From the NCBI GenBank assembly GCA_012719855.1, contig JAAXZN010000006.1, forward strand, positions 62,001 through 126,000: DNA of 64,000 nt. The letters are read 5' to 3'. The translations under genes were made by a program, and so were the position numbers. This DNA comes from Serratia liquefaciens. Its GTDB lineage: Bacteria > Pseudomonadota > Gammaproteobacteria > Enterobacterales > Enterobacteriaceae. Of the stretch, positions 39,577-50,131 are shown one piece after another; position 1 is the stretch's first letter, and every line of letters begins with the position of its first letter. The notes below the pieces were generated by a model. It saw only the letters and a list, made by a program, of their open reading frames with translations, made no database searches and was not told the origin of the DNA.

Positions 39577-41277
39577 TCAGATAAAACCGTTCTGGGTATG
39601 AATGCCTATCCGGTCTTTGCCGTTTTTCTTGCAAAAATAGAGCGCTTCATCCGCCTGCCTGATCGCCGTTGGCAACAAACGGATATCGCGTACCTGGGCA
39701 ATGCCGCAACTGGTGGTGAAGCGGACGTTTTGGCCATCGGTTAATGTCAGGCTGAACCTATGAGTGCGTTCGCGTAGCTGTGACATCACTTCCCGCGCAT
39801 TCTCCAGCGTACAGTTACCGAGGATCACGGCAAATTCTTCACCACCATAGCGACAGAAAATATCGCTGGACCGGAAGGTGCTTTGCAGCAGTTTGCCGAA
39901 TGCCACCAGCACCAGGTCACCCACATGATGGCCGTAGGTGTCATTAAGGCTTTTGAAATTATCAATATCAATCAGGCAAAAGGCCAATGGATAGCTGCCT
40001 GGGGCCAACGATTCGCATTCGAGGAAGAACTTACGGCGGTTATAGATGTTGGTTAAAGGATCAAGGAACGAGGACGCCTCCAGCTCTTTGATCAGCAGAT
40101 GTTTTTCATTTTCCAGCGTCACTTTTACCAACTGATACTGCTTGAGCTGCTTAATGGCGTCGCTGATGGCCATCAATTCCTGAGCGTAAAACACCTCGTT
40201 GCGGTCGATATTCATATTGCCACGTGATAGCCGCAAAATATTGTTATGGGTTTTCGTCAGCCAGCGGCTGATATTTGAGCAATACACCAGCGTGGGCAGA
40301 AAAATAAACAGCGCAATCAGACCGGCAAGGGAAATCATGCCGTAAATAGCGGTTTGGCTGTGGTAAATCTTATGCTTTGACGCCGCAATTTCCATTTCAA
40401 AGGTACGCTGATAAAGCCGCTGTGAGAGTTCGCTCAGGTTTTTAACATACTGGTAAATCGAGTCGGCGGGATAGGGGGTATGGGTATTAATGGCATTATA
40501 CAACCCTTCGGAAATGAATCTGGTCTGGTTGGCGGACAGCTGCGCCAGGATCTCATTGACCAGGGCGGTGGTTTGCACATCGTTATAGGTCAGCTTCATA
40601 AAAATCAGCCGGCTGTTTAACGCACTCAATACCCCGGTGAGCTGAACGGCTTTCAGATAAGCATCTTTGCGCTCCCGCTGGTTGGTATTGACATCAATGA
40701 CCTGGTCGATCAGTTCGGTGACAGACATATTCAGCCGATTATTCAACCGCATGGCTTCCAGAAACAAAAACGAGTCGGCATCGACCATGCGGTTATCGTA
40801 GCTATAACGGTAATAACTTTTGCTGGCCTGGGAAATATAGTAGGCGCTGTTGATGTTAAACAGGTTGGCGTTGACATCGTTCACGTGAGAAAGCTGCAGG
40901 TTGTCATTATTCAGCAGTTGTTCCATCAGATTGAGCATGGAAAGCGCGGCGATTTTTTGTCGAATGCCGAGTTGCTGCGATATTTTACTGTCGAGGTGTG
41001 GCCGAAACTGGGCAATTTTTTCGCGCGCTACGCGGTCGGCATCCTGCCACTGTTGCGGGGTGATATGCGGATCAACCAGGCTCAAGCGCTTTAAACGGTG
41101 CGCCAATAACGTGGCCTGAAAAGCCGCTGAAATCTCTTTGGCACGGGTAATTTTGTACAGATTAAGTCGGTTGTCGCGGTAGTCGGTATTGGCCTCGACT
41201 AGCTCATCGGAAATAAACAGGGCAAATGAGGACATCAGGGCAAAGGTAAAAAAATAGATCAGATATTTTACTTTCAT
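39577..41277 (-). CDS. Membrane-anchored diguanylate cyclase (GGDEF domain)
   Basis: A 566-residue protein that should make cyclic di-GMP from two GTP. It has an N-terminal membrane helix (residues 4-22), a long alpha-helical periplasmic domain (about 25-305) and a second membrane segment (about 308-332, ending PTLVYCSNI). A short linker leads to a GGDEF domain. The active site is GGEEF at 478-482. The inhibitory I-site R469xxD472 is present, so product feedback is expected. No EAL domain is present. The periplasmic region is not similar to any sensor I recognise. It is not at this locus in E. coli, where pncB and pepN are adjacent. It stands alone, so its input signal is unknown. Confidence 0.92.
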   Translation of the reverse strand: MKVKYLIYFFTFALMSSFALFISDELVEANTDYRDNRLNLYKITRAKEISAAFQATLLAHRLKRLSLVDPHITPQQWQDADRVAREKIAQFRPHLDSKISQQLGIRQKIAALSMLNLMEQLLNNDNLQLSHVNDVNANLFNINSAYYISQASKSYYRYSYDNRMVDADSFLFLEAMRLNNRLNMSVTELIDQVIDVNTNQRERKDAYLKAVQLTGVLSALNSRLIFMKLTYNDVQTTALVNEILAQLSANQTRFISEGLYNAINTHTPYPADSIYQYVKNLSELSQRLYQRTFEMEIAASKHKIYHSQTAIYGMISLAGLIALFIFLPTLVYCSNISRWLTKTHNNILRLSRGNMNIDRNEVFYAQELMAISDAIKQLKQYQLVKVTLENEKHLLIKELEASSFLDPLTNIYNRRKFFLECESLAPGSYPLAFCLIDIDNFKSLNDTYGHHVGDLVLVAFGKLLQSTFRSSDIFCRYGGEEFAVILGNCTLENAREVMSQLRERTHRFSLTLTDGQNVRFTTSCGIAQVRDIRLLPTAIRQADEALYFCKKNGKDRIGIHTQNGFI

Positions 41278-41723
41278 ATGCGCTATGCGTCCTTGAGCCC
41301 GATCTGCTAATTATATCACTGAGTCTCCCAGCCTGTCTTGGCTATACCCAACCGGTGGGATTGCCTGCAAAGTGCCGCCGAACGGGAAAGGCTGCCCCGT
41401 GAGATAGGGTAAGTTCGTACTTTTGACGTCAATGTTCTCATCTGGAATACGTGCGACCCCGCAGGGCATCTTTAGCATTTAATGCTGATTTTCATGCCGC
41501 ATCAGGTGAAGGAACCTGATGACGTGGGCAATTCTTCGACAGGATTACGATCCACCTCCGATTTCTCCGCTCCGGCGGCCCGGCATCTCTGGGTTTTTTT
41601 TTTAGCTGTGATACAGTTTATTTACAATCGGGCTCATCGAAATTTCTGCTCTTTTTCCATGGCGAAATACACCAAAGATGAAAGCCTGGCACCTGTAACT
41701 CACTGAGACGTCAAAGGGTTTTT
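41278..41723. other. 446-bp intergenic region between the diguanylate cyclase gene and pepN
   Basis: The divergent promoters of the diguanylate cyclase and pepN must be here. An 8-bp stem CATCAGGT/ACCTGATG (41500-41521) and a run of ten Ts near 41600 are visible. I found no convincing -35/-10 pair, known operator or RNA gene. Confidence 0.4.
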
Positions 41724-44339
41724 ATGACACAACTGCCACAGGCGAAGTATCGCCACGATTATCGCGCGCCAGATTACACCATCACTGATATTGACCTGAA
41801 TTTTGAGTTGGACGCAGAGAGCACTCGCGTCACTGCCGTCAGCAAAATCAAACGCCAGGGCGCTGCCGATGCGGCGCTGGTGTTGAACGGTGAAGATCTG
41901 ACGCTGGTGAGCATTGAGATCGACGGCCAGCCGTGGACAGCTTATCAGTTGCAGGATAACAAACTGGTTATCGAGCAATTGCCGGCACAATTTACCATGA
42001 CCATTGTCAATGATATCCATCCGGCTAAAAACACCGCGCTGGAAGGGCTGTATCTGTCCGGCGAAGCGCTGTGTACCCAATGTGAAGCTGAAGGTTTCCG
42101 CCACATTACTTATTATCTCGACCGCCCGGACGTGCTGGCGCGTTTTACCACTCGCATCGTGGCCGACAAGGAGCGTTACCCGTTCCTGTTGTCAAACGGC
42201 AACCGCGTAGGTCAGGGCGAACTGGAAGATGGGCGTCACTGGGTGCAGTGGCAAGATCCTTTCCCAAAACCTTGTTATCTGTTTGCGCTGGTGGCCGGTG
42301 ATTTCGACGTACTGCGCGACAGCTTTACCACCCGTTCCGGTCGCGAAGTGGCGCTGGAGTTGTTCGTTGATCGCGGCAACCTGGATCGCGCCGACTGGGC
42401 CATGACCTCGCTGAAGAACTCGATGAAATGGGACGAAACCCGTTTTGGCCTGGAGTACGATCTCGACATTTATATGATTGTCGCGGTCGACTTCTTCAAC
42501 ATGGGGGCGATGGAGAACAAAGGGTTAAATATTTTTAACTCCAAATACGTGCTGGCGAAAGCCGAAACCGCCACCGACAAGGATTACCTGAATATCGAAG
42601 CGGTGATTGGCCACGAATATTTCCACAACTGGACCGGCAACCGCGTGACCTGCCGGGACTGGTTCCAGCTCAGCCTGAAAGAAGGGCTGACGGTATTCCG
42701 CGATCAGGAGTTCAGTTCCGATTTGGGCTCACGCCCGGTCAACCGTATCGATAACGTGCGCGTTATGCGCGGTGCGCAGTTCGCCGAAGATGCCAGCCCA
42801 ATGGCGCATGCTATTCGTCCGGACAAAGTGATCGAAATGAACAACTTCTACACCCTGACGGTGTACGAGAAAGGTTCTGAAGTGATCCGCATGATGCATA
42901 CGCTGCTGGGCGAAGAACAGTTCCAGAAGGGGATCCAGCTGTACTTCGAACGCCATGACGGCAGTGCGGCAACCTGCGATGATTTCGTTCAGGCGATGGA
43001 GGATGCGTCCAACGTTGACCTGTCATTGTTCCGTCGCTGGTACAGCCAATCCGGTACGCCGCTGCTGACGGTACGCGACGAATACGACGCCGAGCACCAA
43101 CAGTACCGTTTGCACGTCAGCCAGAAAACCGCACCGACCGCCGATCAGCCGGAAAAACTGCCGCTGCATATTCCGCTGGATATCGAACTGTACGACGCGC
43201 AAGGTAACGTGATTGCCTTGCAGAGAAACGGATCTGCGATCAATAACGTACTGAACGTCACCGAAGCGGAGCAGACCTTCGTGTTCGATGGCGTGGCGCA
43301 CAAGCCGGTACCGTCCCTGCTACGTGAGTTCTCCGCGCCGGTTAAACTGGATTATCCGTACAGCGATCAGCAACTGACCTTCCTGATGCAGCATGCGCGC
43401 AATGAGTTTGCCCGTTGGGATGCGGCACAGAGCCTGTTGGCGACCTACATCAAACTGAACGTCGCCAAACATCAGCAGCAACAGCCGTTGTCGCTGCCAC
43501 TGCACGTTGTTGATGCTTTCCGCGCCGTACTGTTGGACGAGAAGTTGGATCCGGCGCTGGCTGCGCAGATCCTGACGTTGCCTTCAGAAAGTGAAATTGC
43601 TGAGCTGTTTGCCACCATCGATCCTGAAGCGATCGCCGTGGTGCACGAAGCGATCGTCCGCTGTCTGGCGAAGGAAATGGCCGATGAGTGGCTGGCGGTT
43701 TATCACGCCAACAAGACCGACGGCTACCGGGTAGAACATGCTGACATCGCGAAGCGCGCGCTGCGCAACGTGTGCCTGGGCTATCTGGCCTTTGGCGATG
43801 AAGCGCTGGCCGACCGATTGGTCACGGAGCAGTATCGTCAGGCGGATAATATGACCGATTCGCTGGCGGCACTGGCCGCTGCGGTGGCGGCGCAATTGCC
43901 TTGTCGCGACGCGCTGTTGGCGGCCTTTGACGAACGCTGGCACCAGGATGGTCTGGTGATGGACAAATGGTTTGTGCTGCAGGCGACCAGCCCGGCGGCG
44001 GACGTGTTGACCAAAGTGCGTGGGTTGCTGAAACACCGTTCATTCAGCCTGAGCAATCCAAACCGCACACGCTCATTGATTGGGGGCTTTGCTTCCGCCA
44101 ACCCTGCGGCGTTCCATGCGGCGGACGGCAGTGGCTATCAGTTCCTGGTGGAAATCCTCAGCGATTTGAACCAGCGCAACCCGCAGATTGCTGCTCGCCT
44201 GATCGAACCTTTGATCCGCTTGAAACGTTACGATGCTTCGCGTCAGGCGTTAATGCGCAAAGCGCTTGAACAGTTGAAAGGGCTGGAGAATTTGTCCGGC
44301 GACCTGTTCGAGAAAATCACCAAGGCGCTCGACGCGTAA
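41724..44339 (+). CDS. pepN: Aminopeptidase N
   Basis: An 871-residue M1-family zinc aminopeptidase (E. coli 870), the main general aminopeptidase in the cytosol. The exopeptidase motif GAMEN has Glu264 and the zinc site HEYFH is at 297-301, the same numbers as E. coli. The third zinc ligand lies in LKEGLTVFRDQEF. AAAGGG lies 9 bases before the ATG. It converges with ssuB over a shared palindromic terminator. Confidence 0.98.
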   Translation: MTQLPQAKYRHDYRAPDYTITDIDLNFELDAESTRVTAVSKIKRQGAADAALVLNGEDLTLVSIEIDGQPWTAYQLQDNKLVIEQLPAQFTMTIVNDIHPAKNTALEGLYLSGEALCTQCEAEGFRHITYYLDRPDVLARFTTRIVADKERYPFLLSNGNRVGQGELEDGRHWVQWQDPFPKPCYLFALVAGDFDVLRDSFTTRSGREVALELFVDRGNLDRADWAMTSLKNSMKWDETRFGLEYDLDIYMIVAVDFFNMGAMENKGLNIFNSKYVLAKAETATDKDYLNIEAVIGHEYFHNWTGNRVTCRDWFQLSLKEGLTVFRDQEFSSDLGSRPVNRIDNVRVMRGAQFAEDASPMAHAIRPDKVIEMNNFYTLTVYEKGSEVIRMMHTLLGEEQFQKGIQLYFERHDGSAATCDDFVQAMEDASNVDLSLFRRWYSQSGTPLLTVRDEYDAEHQQYRLHVSQKTAPTADQPEKLPLHIPLDIELYDAQGNVIALQRNGSAINNVLNVTEAEQTFVFDGVAHKPVPSLLREFSAPVKLDYPYSDQQLTFLMQHARNEFARWDAAQSLLATYIKLNVAKHQQQQPLSLPLHVVDAFRAVLLDEKLDPALAAQILTLPSESEIAELFATIDPEAIAVVHEAIVRCLAKEMADEWLAVYHANKTDGYRVEHADIAKRALRNVCLGYLAFGDEALADRLVTEQYRQADNMTDSLAALAAAVAAQLPCRDALLAAFDERWHQDGLVMDKWFVLQATSPAADVLTKVRGLLKHRSFSLSNPNRTRSLIGGFASANPAAFHAADGSGYQFLVEILSDLNQRNPQIAARLIEPLIRLKRYDASRQALMRKALEQLKGLENLSGDLFEKITKALDA

Positions 44340-44343
44340 ATCT

Positions 44344-44373
44344 AAAACAGGGACGGCATGCCGTCCCTGTTTT
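44344..44373. terminator. Bidirectional terminator between pepN and ssuB
   Basis: A 30-bp perfect palindrome: AAAACAGGGACGGCA joined to its complement, with AATTT to the right and AGATT to the left. It begins 5 bp after the pepN stop and touches the ssuB stop codon at 44372-44374. It can end transcripts from both sides. Confidence 0.88.
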
Positions 44374-45148
44374 AATTTGCTGCGCGGCGTGCGGCCTGGC
44401 TTAAGGGGGAGGGCGGAGACAATACTCTGTCCAGTACCTCGGCCTCCAGCTCTGCCAGTTTGACCGACCCTTTGCGCCGTGGGCGCGGCAGGTCGACGGT
44501 CAGATCCAAGCCGATACGGCCTTCCTCAATCAAAATCACGCGATCCGCCAGCGCAATGGCTTCACTGACGTCGTGCGTCACCAGCAATACGGTGAAACCG
44601 TGCTGTTGCCACAACCCCTCAATCAATCCCTGCATTTCAATCCGCGTCAAGGCGTCAAGCGCCCCCAAAGGTTCGTCCAACAGCAACAGGCGTGGACGGT
44701 GGATCAGCGCGCGTGCCAAGGCCACTCGCTGTTTTTGTCCTCCGGACAAGGCCGCCGGCCACTCGTTGGCGCGGTCGGCCAGCCCGACGGCTTCCAGCGC
44801 TTGCAACGCATCGGCACGCCAGTTGCCGCGCAGGCCAAGGCCCACATTGTCGATCACCTTTTTCCACGGTAGCAGGCGGGCGTCCTGAAACATCAGGCGG
44901 GTATCGTCTCTGGCGCTGGCAAGGGGCGCATTCCCGCTCAGCAAGGCGCCGCTGGTGGCTTTTTCCAGCCCTGCCATCAGACGCAGCAGCGTGCTTTTAC
45001 CGCAGCCACTGCGCCCGACCACGGCGACAAACTGTCCCGCGCTGATGCGCAATTGAATATTGTCCAGCACGGTGCGGTTGCCATAGCGCTTGGCAATGGA
45101 CTCCAGTGTGACCGGCGTCCCTTGGGGGATTCGAGCGGGAGTCGTCAT
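44372..45148 (-). CDS. ssuB: Aliphatic sulfonate ABC transporter, ATP-binding protein
   Basis: A 258-residue ABC ATPase that powers uptake of alkanesulfonates as a sulfur source. Walker A GRSGCGKS is at residues 45-52, the signature LSGGQKQR follows and Walker B is [12 protein letters not shown]. It overlaps ssuC by 4 bp and is the last gene of ssuEADCB, the same order as E. coli. Its stop codon lies at the edge of the pepN terminator. Confidence 0.95.
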   Translation of the reverse strand: MTTPARIPQGTPVTLESIAKRYGNRTVLDNIQLRISAGQFVAVVGRSGCGKSTLLRLMAGLEKATSGALLSGNAPLASARDDTRLMFQDARLLPWKKVIDNVGLGLRGNWRADALQALEAVGLADRANEWPAALSGGQKQRVALARALIHRPRLLLLDEPLGALDALTRIEMQGLIEGLWQQHGFTVLLVTHDVSEAIALADRVILIEEGRIGLDLTVDLPRPRRKGSVKLAELEAEVLDRVLSPPSPLSQAARRAAN

Positions 45149-45939
45149 AGCGCTTCTCCTTGTTTCAGTTGATAGGCCGGGTGCCAGCGCAACCAGACGC
45201 GTTCCAGCAACTGTGCGCTGACGTCTGCCAGCTTGCCGAGCAGGGCATAAAGCACAATCGCCACCACCACCACGTCGGTCTGCAAGAATTCACGCGCGTT
45301 CATCGCCAGATAACCGATACCTGAATTGGCGGAAATGGTTTCGGCCACGATCAGCGTCAGCCACATAAAGCCCAACGCGAAACGTACGCCGACCATGATC
45401 GACGGCAGAGCACCCGGCAAAACCACCTGAGCAAACAGCTGGAAACCGCTCAGGCCGTAGCTGCGCGCCATTTCAAGCAGGCCGTGATCGATATTCTTGA
45501 TACCGTGATAGGTATTCAAATAAATGGGGAACAGGGTGCCTAACGCCACCAGAAAAATCTTGGCGGACTCATCGATACCGAACCACAGGATCACCAGCGG
45601 GATCAGCGCCAGGTGCGGTACGTTGCGGATCATTTGCACGGAGCTGTCCAACAGGCGTTCGCCCCAACGTGACAGACCGGTGATAAAGCCCAGCGCCAGC
45701 CCAATGCTGCCGCCGATGCTAAAACCGATCAGTGCGCGCCAACTGCTGATCGTCAGGTGTTGCCACAACTCGCCGCTTTTGGTTAGCGTCCAGAAGGCGG
45801 TAACGACCGCGCTCGGTGCCGGCAGAATACGGTTTGACAACCAGCCCGCCTCAACGGAGATTTGCCAGATAACCACCAGCGCTACCGGCAATGCCCAGGG
45901 GGCCAGCCGGTGCAATATGCGTTGTGTACCCTTCGCCAT
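45145..45939 (-). CDS. ssuC: Aliphatic sulfonate ABC transporter, permease
   Basis: A 264-residue BPD-type inner-membrane permease (E. coli SsuC 263). Six hydrophobic segments are present and the EAA-type loop that contacts SsuB is recognisable near [20 protein letters not shown]. It overlaps ssuB by 4 bp and follows ssuD by 11 bp. Confidence 0.95.
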   Translation of the reverse strand: MAKGTQRILHRLAPWALPVALVVIWQISVEAGWLSNRILPAPSAVVTAFWTLTKSGELWQHLTISSWRALIGFSIGGSIGLALGFITGLSRWGERLLDSSVQMIRNVPHLALIPLVILWFGIDESAKIFLVALGTLFPIYLNTYHGIKNIDHGLLEMARSYGLSGFQLFAQVVLPGALPSIMVGVRFALGFMWLTLIVAETISANSGIGYLAMNAREFLQTDVVVVAIVLYALLGKLADVSAQLLERVWLRWHPAYQLKQGEAL

Positions 45940-45950
45940 AAGGGGGCTCC

Positions 45951-47099
45951 TCAGCTTTGCGACGCTTTTTGCGGAATATAAATATTGGCCACCACTTCTC
46001 CCTGGGCCTGGACCGGTTTGCGCTGAGTGGGGATTTGGTTTTCCACCAGGTCAAGATGCGGGAACAGCAGTTCGCCGACGCGATAGGCTTCTTCCAGATG
46101 CGGGTAGCCGGACAGGATAAAGGTATCGATGCCCAGATCGGCATATTCCTGCATGCGCGCCGCCACCGTCGGGCCGTCGCCGACCAGGGCAGTACCGGCC
46201 CCGCCACGGACCAGGCCCACCCCGGCCCACAGATTGGGGCTGATCTCCAGATTGTCTTTTTTGCCGCCGTGCAGCGCCGCCATGCGCCGTTGCCCTACAG
46301 AGTCGAAGCGGGCAAATGCCTTTTGTGCATCGGCGATGGTTTTTTCATCCAGATTGGCAATCAGTCGGTCTGCTGCACGCCAGGCTTCTTCCGTAGTTTC
46401 ACGCACGATAACGTGCAGGCGAATGCCGAAGCGCACCTTGCGACCTTTGGCCGCGGCTTTGGCGCGGACCTCGGCAATTTTTTCTTTCACCTGCGCCGGG
46501 GGTTCTCCCCAGGTGAGGTACATTTCAACCTGTTCGGCGGCCAGATCCTGCGCAGCGGCAGAGGATCCGCCGAAATACAGCGGCGGACGCGGTTGTTGCA
46601 CCGGCGGGTACAGCAGTTTTGCCCCCTTCACCTGAATATGCTTGCCATCGAAATCGACAGTTTCCCCTTCCAGCACCTTACGCCAAACGTGGGTGAACTC
46701 TGCCGAAGCCTCGTAACGTTCTTCGTGATTCAGATGCAGCCCTTCCGCCGCCAATTCTTCGGGATCGCCGCCGGTGACCAGATTGAACAACGCCCGGCCA
46801 TTGGAAAGGCGATCGAGCGTTGCCGCCTGGCGAGCCGCCAGGGTGGGTGAAATAATGCCGGGGCGTAAGGCCACCAGGAATTTCAACCGTTGAGTGACCG
46901 GGATCAGCGAGGCGGCCACTAACCAGGAGTCTTCACAAGAACGGCCGGTGGGGATCAACACGCCGCCGAACCCCAGCCGATCGGCCGCTTGGGCAATTTG
47001 CTGCAAATAGCCGTAATCGACGCTGCGCGCGCCCTCCGTGCTGCCGAGATAGTGGCCGTCGCCATGGGTCGGTAAAAACCAGAATACGTTCAGGCTCAT
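45951..47099 (-). CDS. ssuD: FMNH2-dependent alkanesulfonate monooxygenase
   Basis: A 382-residue enzyme (E. coli 381) of the bacterial luciferase-like family. It uses FMNH2 supplied by SsuE and O2 to cleave the C-S bond of alkanesulfonates, releasing sulfite and an aldehyde. The N-terminal [19 protein letters not shown] and the segment RSCEDSW are typical of SsuD. It lies between ssuA and ssuC in the operon. Confidence 0.96.
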   Translation of the reverse strand: MSLNVFWFLPTHGDGHYLGSTEGARSVDYGYLQQIAQAADRLGFGGVLIPTGRSCEDSWLVAASLIPVTQRLKFLVALRPGIISPTLAARQAATLDRLSNGRALFNLVTGGDPEELAAEGLHLNHEERYEASAEFTHVWRKVLEGETVDFDGKHIQVKGAKLLYPPVQQPRPPLYFGGSSAAAQDLAAEQVEMYLTWGEPPAQVKEKIAEVRAKAAAKGRKVRFGIRLHVIVRETTEEAWRAADRLIANLDEKTIADAQKAFARFDSVGQRRMAALHGGKKDNLEISPNLWAGVGLVRGGAGTALVGDGPTVAARMQEYADLGIDTFILSGYPHLEEAYRVGELLFPHLDLVENQIPTQRKPVQAQGEVVANIYIPQKASQS

Positions 47100-47115
47100 C
47101 GTCAGTTCTCCAAAA

Positions 47116-48081
47116 TTATTGTGCGCTCGGGCGCCAGATGCGTTGCGAAATATCGACTTTCACCGGCACCAGATGGTTGGCATAAAACAGATCGGCGGTT
47201 TGCTGCTGAGCGGCAATGGTGCGTGCGTCCAGAGGTTTGATGGCGGTCGGTGGACGGTGATCCAAATAAGATGAGATCACTTTTTCCGGCAGGCCCATGG
47301 CGTTTGCCAGTAGCGTGACGCTTTGCGCCCGGTCGCTTTGGGTCAACGCATCAGCTTTGGTCAACTCATCAAGCACCTGCTGAATGAACGGCCCGTTAGC
47401 TTCGGTATAAGTGCGCACCGCCAGATAGAAGGAGCCGGTTTGATTCAAATCGGTGCCGTCACCCAGCACCCGCACGCCGCCCTGCAGCAAGGCAGCGGAA
47501 TAGTACGGGTCCCAGATGGTCCAGGCATCGACGTTGCCCTGCTGGAAGGCGGCGCGGGCATCGGCCGGCGTCAGATAAATGGGTTGAATATCGGTAAACT
47601 TCAGTCCGGCTTTTTGCAGCGATCGCAGCAGCAGGTTGTGGGAACTGGAGCCTTTCTGGAAGGCGACCTTGTGGCCTCTCAAATCAGCGACGGTTTTGAT
47701 CGGGCTATTCTCCGGCACCAGGATGACTTCAGCCTTGGGTTTTGGTGGCTCTACGCCGACATACAGCAGATCCGCCCCGGCGGCCTGGGCAAAGATCGGA
47801 GGAATATCGCCTGTGCTGCCCAGATCGATACTGCCGACGTTCAGCGCCTCAAGCATCTGCGGGCCGGCGGGGAATTCGATCCAACTGATTTTGGTGGTGG
47901 GGAAACGCTGTTCCAGCAGGCGGTGGGATTTTGCCAGTACCAGACTGACCGATCCCTTTTGATAACCAATACGAAACTGTGCCGGATCCTGCGCGCTGGC
48001 GGAATTGATCCACGCCAGTGAGATGATGCCGGCTAAGGCGCCAGTGCCAAGCCAACGGCCAAGTGATGAAAGTCGTGTCAT
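47116..48081 (-). CDS. ssuA: Aliphatic sulfonate-binding periplasmic protein
   Basis: A 321-residue periplasmic binding protein (E. coli 319) that delivers sulfonates to SsuBC. A Sec signal peptide ends near SASAQ (residue 30), then [16 protein letters not shown] starts the binding fold. Spacing to ssuD is 16 bp and to ssuE 26 bp, so the five genes form one transcript. Confidence 0.95.
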   Translation of the reverse strand: MTRLSSLGRWLGTGALAGIISLAWINSASAQDPAQFRIGYQKGSVSLVLAKSHRLLEQRFPTTKISWIEFPAGPQMLEALNVGSIDLGSTGDIPPIFAQAAGADLLYVGVEPPKPKAEVILVPENSPIKTVADLRGHKVAFQKGSSSHNLLLRSLQKAGLKFTDIQPIYLTPADARAAFQQGNVDAWTIWDPYYSAALLQGGVRVLGDGTDLNQTGSFYLAVRTYTEANGPFIQQVLDELTKADALTQSDRAQSVTLLANAMGLPEKVISSYLDHRPPTAIKPLDARTIAAQQQTADLFYANHLVPVKVDISQRIWRPSAQ

Positions 48082-48107
48082 CCTCTTTCCTTATAGAGAG
48101 CGTGCTG

Positions 48108-48686
48108 TCAGGCAGTTTGACGTGAGAACAGGGAAGGGGAGAGCCGTGCCTGCGGTGGCTTACGGCGGCCGAGCGCCAGGTAGAAGCTTTCCAGGGCTTC
48201 TTCCAGCCGGGAGGCCAAACCTTCGGACAGGGTAATTTCCTCACCGTCCAGCACCACCTGGCTGTCATCGGCGAACACTCCATGCAGCACTTCCTGCGCT
48301 TTCAATGCCGCCAGCACTGGTTTCAGGGCATAGTCCACCGCCAGCATATGGCCAATGGAGCCACCGGTGGCCAGGGGCAACACCACCTTATGGTCCAGCG
48401 CACGTTCCGGCAGCAGATCCAGCAGGGTTTTCAGCGCACCGGAAAACGAGGCCTTATACACCGGGGTAGAGACCAGCAGGCCGTCGGCCAAAGCCAGTTG
48501 CTCGGTAAAGGCTTTTATCGCCGGGCTATTGAAATTGGCGTACAGCAAGTCTTCTGCGTCAAAGTCGTGCAGGGTGTAGGAGATCACCTCTACGCCCTGT
48601 TGCTGCAACCAATTCTTACTCAAGGAAAGCAGAGCCGCTGAACGTGATGGGATGCGAGGGCTGCCGGACAGTGATATAACGCGCAT
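48108..48686 (-). CDS. ssuE: NADPH-dependent FMN reductase of sulfonate use
   Basis: A 192-residue flavodoxin-fold reductase that supplies FMNH2 to SsuD. The flavin-binding start [16 protein letters not shown] and [14 protein letters not shown]-type segment (here [11 protein letters not shown]) are conserved. ATG at 48686 is chosen because AAGGAG lies about 6 bases upstream; a GTG two codons earlier overlaps that site. It is the first gene of ssuEADCB. In E. coli the operon needs Cbl and is repressed by sulfate through CysB; no site was certain in the 259-bp gap shared with pyrD. Confidence 0.95.
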   Translation of the reverse strand: MRVISLSGSPRIPSRSAALLSLSKNWLQQQGVEVISYTLHDFDAEDLLYANFNSPAIKAFTEQLALADGLLVSTPVYKASFSGALKTLLDLLPERALDHKVVLPLATGGSIGHMLAVDYALKPVLAALKAQEVLHGVFADDSQVVLDGEEITLSEGLASRLEEALESFYLALGRRKPPQARLSPSLFSRQTA

Positions 48687-48835
48687 TGCCACTCCTTATA
48701 ACTAAAAGTTAGGTTTAATTAGAAAATTGTCGAGAAGTGTTTTAAACCTATCAGCAAAGGGGCGGGTTACTTAAATCTCATTTTTTGATTTTGATATGCG
48801 TAAATGCGGATTGGCGGGGCTTTGACTCCCTATCG

Positions 48836-48930
48836 GGGGAAACGATTGCGTTAAAAACGCTTTTTTTGCTTTTAATCAATTCCAATTGGCCAAGGGATAC
48901 CGGATAATACGCCCCCGGTTTGCAACCGGG
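48836..48930 (+). promoter_or_regulatory. pyrD promoter: PurR-like box, -10 element and leader hairpin
   Basis: GGGGAAACGATTGCGT at 48836-48851 matches 12 of 16 positions of the PurR consensus. GATAAT at 48903-48908 is a good -10, and the transcript would start in the C-run at 48912-48916. The first RNA then folds CCCGGTT/AACCGGG (48914-48930), whose 3' side is followed directly by the ribosome-binding site AGGAG (48936-48940). In E. coli pyrC and pyrD, CTP level selects the start base in such a run. C-starts include the hairpin that blocks translation; starts further in weaken it. The layout here predicts the same pyrimidine control. Confidence 0.7.
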
Positions 48931-48945
48931 AAATCAGGAGAGTAC

Positions 48946-49956
48946 ATGTACTACCCCCTCATCAGAAAAGCGTTGTTCCAGCTCGATCCCGAGCGTGCGC
49001 ATGAATTGACTTTTCATCAGCTCCGCCGCATCACCGGCACCCCGTTAGAATTTGTTATTCGCCAGTCTGTGCCGACCAAGCCGGTAAGCTGCATGGGGCT
49101 CTCTTTTAAAAATCCTTTGGGTTTGGCCGCCGGTCTGGATAAAGACGGCGAGTGTATCGACGCATTCGGTGCCATGGGTTTCGGCTTTGTCGAAGTCGGC
49201 ACCGTGACGCCACGCCCGCAATCGGGCAACGACAAGCCGCGTCTGTTCCGCATCGTGGAAGCGGAAGGCCTGATCAACCGAATGGGCTTTAATAACCAGG
49301 GCGTGGATAATCTGGTTGAAAACGTTAAGAAATCCCATTTCGGCGGTATTCTGGGGATTAATATCGGCAAGAATAAAGACACCCCGGTCGAGCAAGGAAA
49401 AGACGATTATCTGATCTGTATGGATAAAGTTTATCCGTATGCCGGTTATATCGCGATTAACATTTCGTCACCCAATACGCCGGGGTTGCGATCCTTACAG
49501 TACGGTGAAGCGTTAGACGATCTTTTGGTCGCCATTAAAAATAAGCAGCAGGAATTGCATGCGCGCCATCACAAATATGTGCCGGTGGCGGTAAAGATCG
49601 CGCCGGATCTTTCAGAAGAAGAATTGATCCAAATAGCCGACAGTTTGGTGCGCCATAATATAGATGGCGTGATCGCGACCAATACCACACTGGATCGTAA
49701 ATTGATCCAGGGTCTGAATTATTGCGAGCAAATGGGGGGCCTGAGTGGTCGTCCGTTGCAGGCGAGCAGCACCGAAGTGATCCGCCGTTTGTCACTTGAG
49801 CTGCAAGGGCGTCTGCCGATTATCGGGGTGGGCGGAATTGATTCCCTGATGGCCGCGCGGGAAAAAATGGCAGCCGGGGCTTCGTTGGTGCAAATTTATT
49901 CCGGATTTATCTTCAAAGGTCCGCGGCTGATTAAAGATATCGTTAACTACATCTAA
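48946..49956 (+). CDS. pyrD: Dihydroorotate dehydrogenase (quinone), class 2
   Basis: A 336-residue membrane-associated flavoprotein, the same length as E. coli PyrD. It oxidises dihydroorotate to orotate with quinone as acceptor in pyrimidine synthesis. An amphipathic N-terminal helix region ([20 protein letters not shown]) binds the membrane. The catalytic serine is in [11 protein letters not shown]. The start at 48946 is fixed by the AGGAGAG site; an in-frame ATG at 48886 lies upstream of the probable transcript start. Confidence 0.97.
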   Translation: MYYPLIRKALFQLDPERAHELTFHQLRRITGTPLEFVIRQSVPTKPVSCMGLSFKNPLGLAAGLDKDGECIDAFGAMGFGFVEVGTVTPRPQSGNDKPRLFRIVEAEGLINRMGFNNQGVDNLVENVKKSHFGGILGINIGKNKDTPVEQGKDDYLICMDKVYPYAGYIAINISSPNTPGLRSLQYGEALDDLLVAIKNKQQELHARHHKYVPVAVKIAPDLSEEELIQIADSLVRHNIDGVIATNTTLDRKLIQGLNYCEQMGGLSGRPLQASSTEVIRRLSLELQGRLPIIGVGGIDSLMAAREKMAAGASLVQIYSGFIFKGPRLIKDIVNYI

Positions 49957-49976
49957 TATTTTTCCTTTCATTTTCT

Positions 49977-50002
49977 GCCGGGGGTTTATTTCTTCCCCCG
50001 GC
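49977..50002 (+). terminator. Terminator after pyrD
   Basis: GCCGGGGG/CCCCCGGC with a 10-base T-rich loop, followed by TCGTCTATATTTTG. The tail is only moderately T-rich. Confidence 0.65.
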
Positions 50003-50131
50003 TCGTCTATATTTTGTCCACTAGCATAAATATCGTTCGCGGAATTATCCGATGTTTAAGCGACTTGAGTGGTGATAAAATCACCTTTTAGGGTAAATAC
50101 GGCGTGGCATGGGCAGCGAGAAGGATAAGAC

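Noticed and set aside
41500-41521. 8-bp stem upstream of pepN as a regulatory RNA or terminator
   Set aside because: Too short, no T-run, and no supporting promoter.
50071-50085. GGTGATAAAATCACC inverted repeat upstream of zapC
   Set aside because: Short and AT-centred; I could not tie it to a known operator or promoter.
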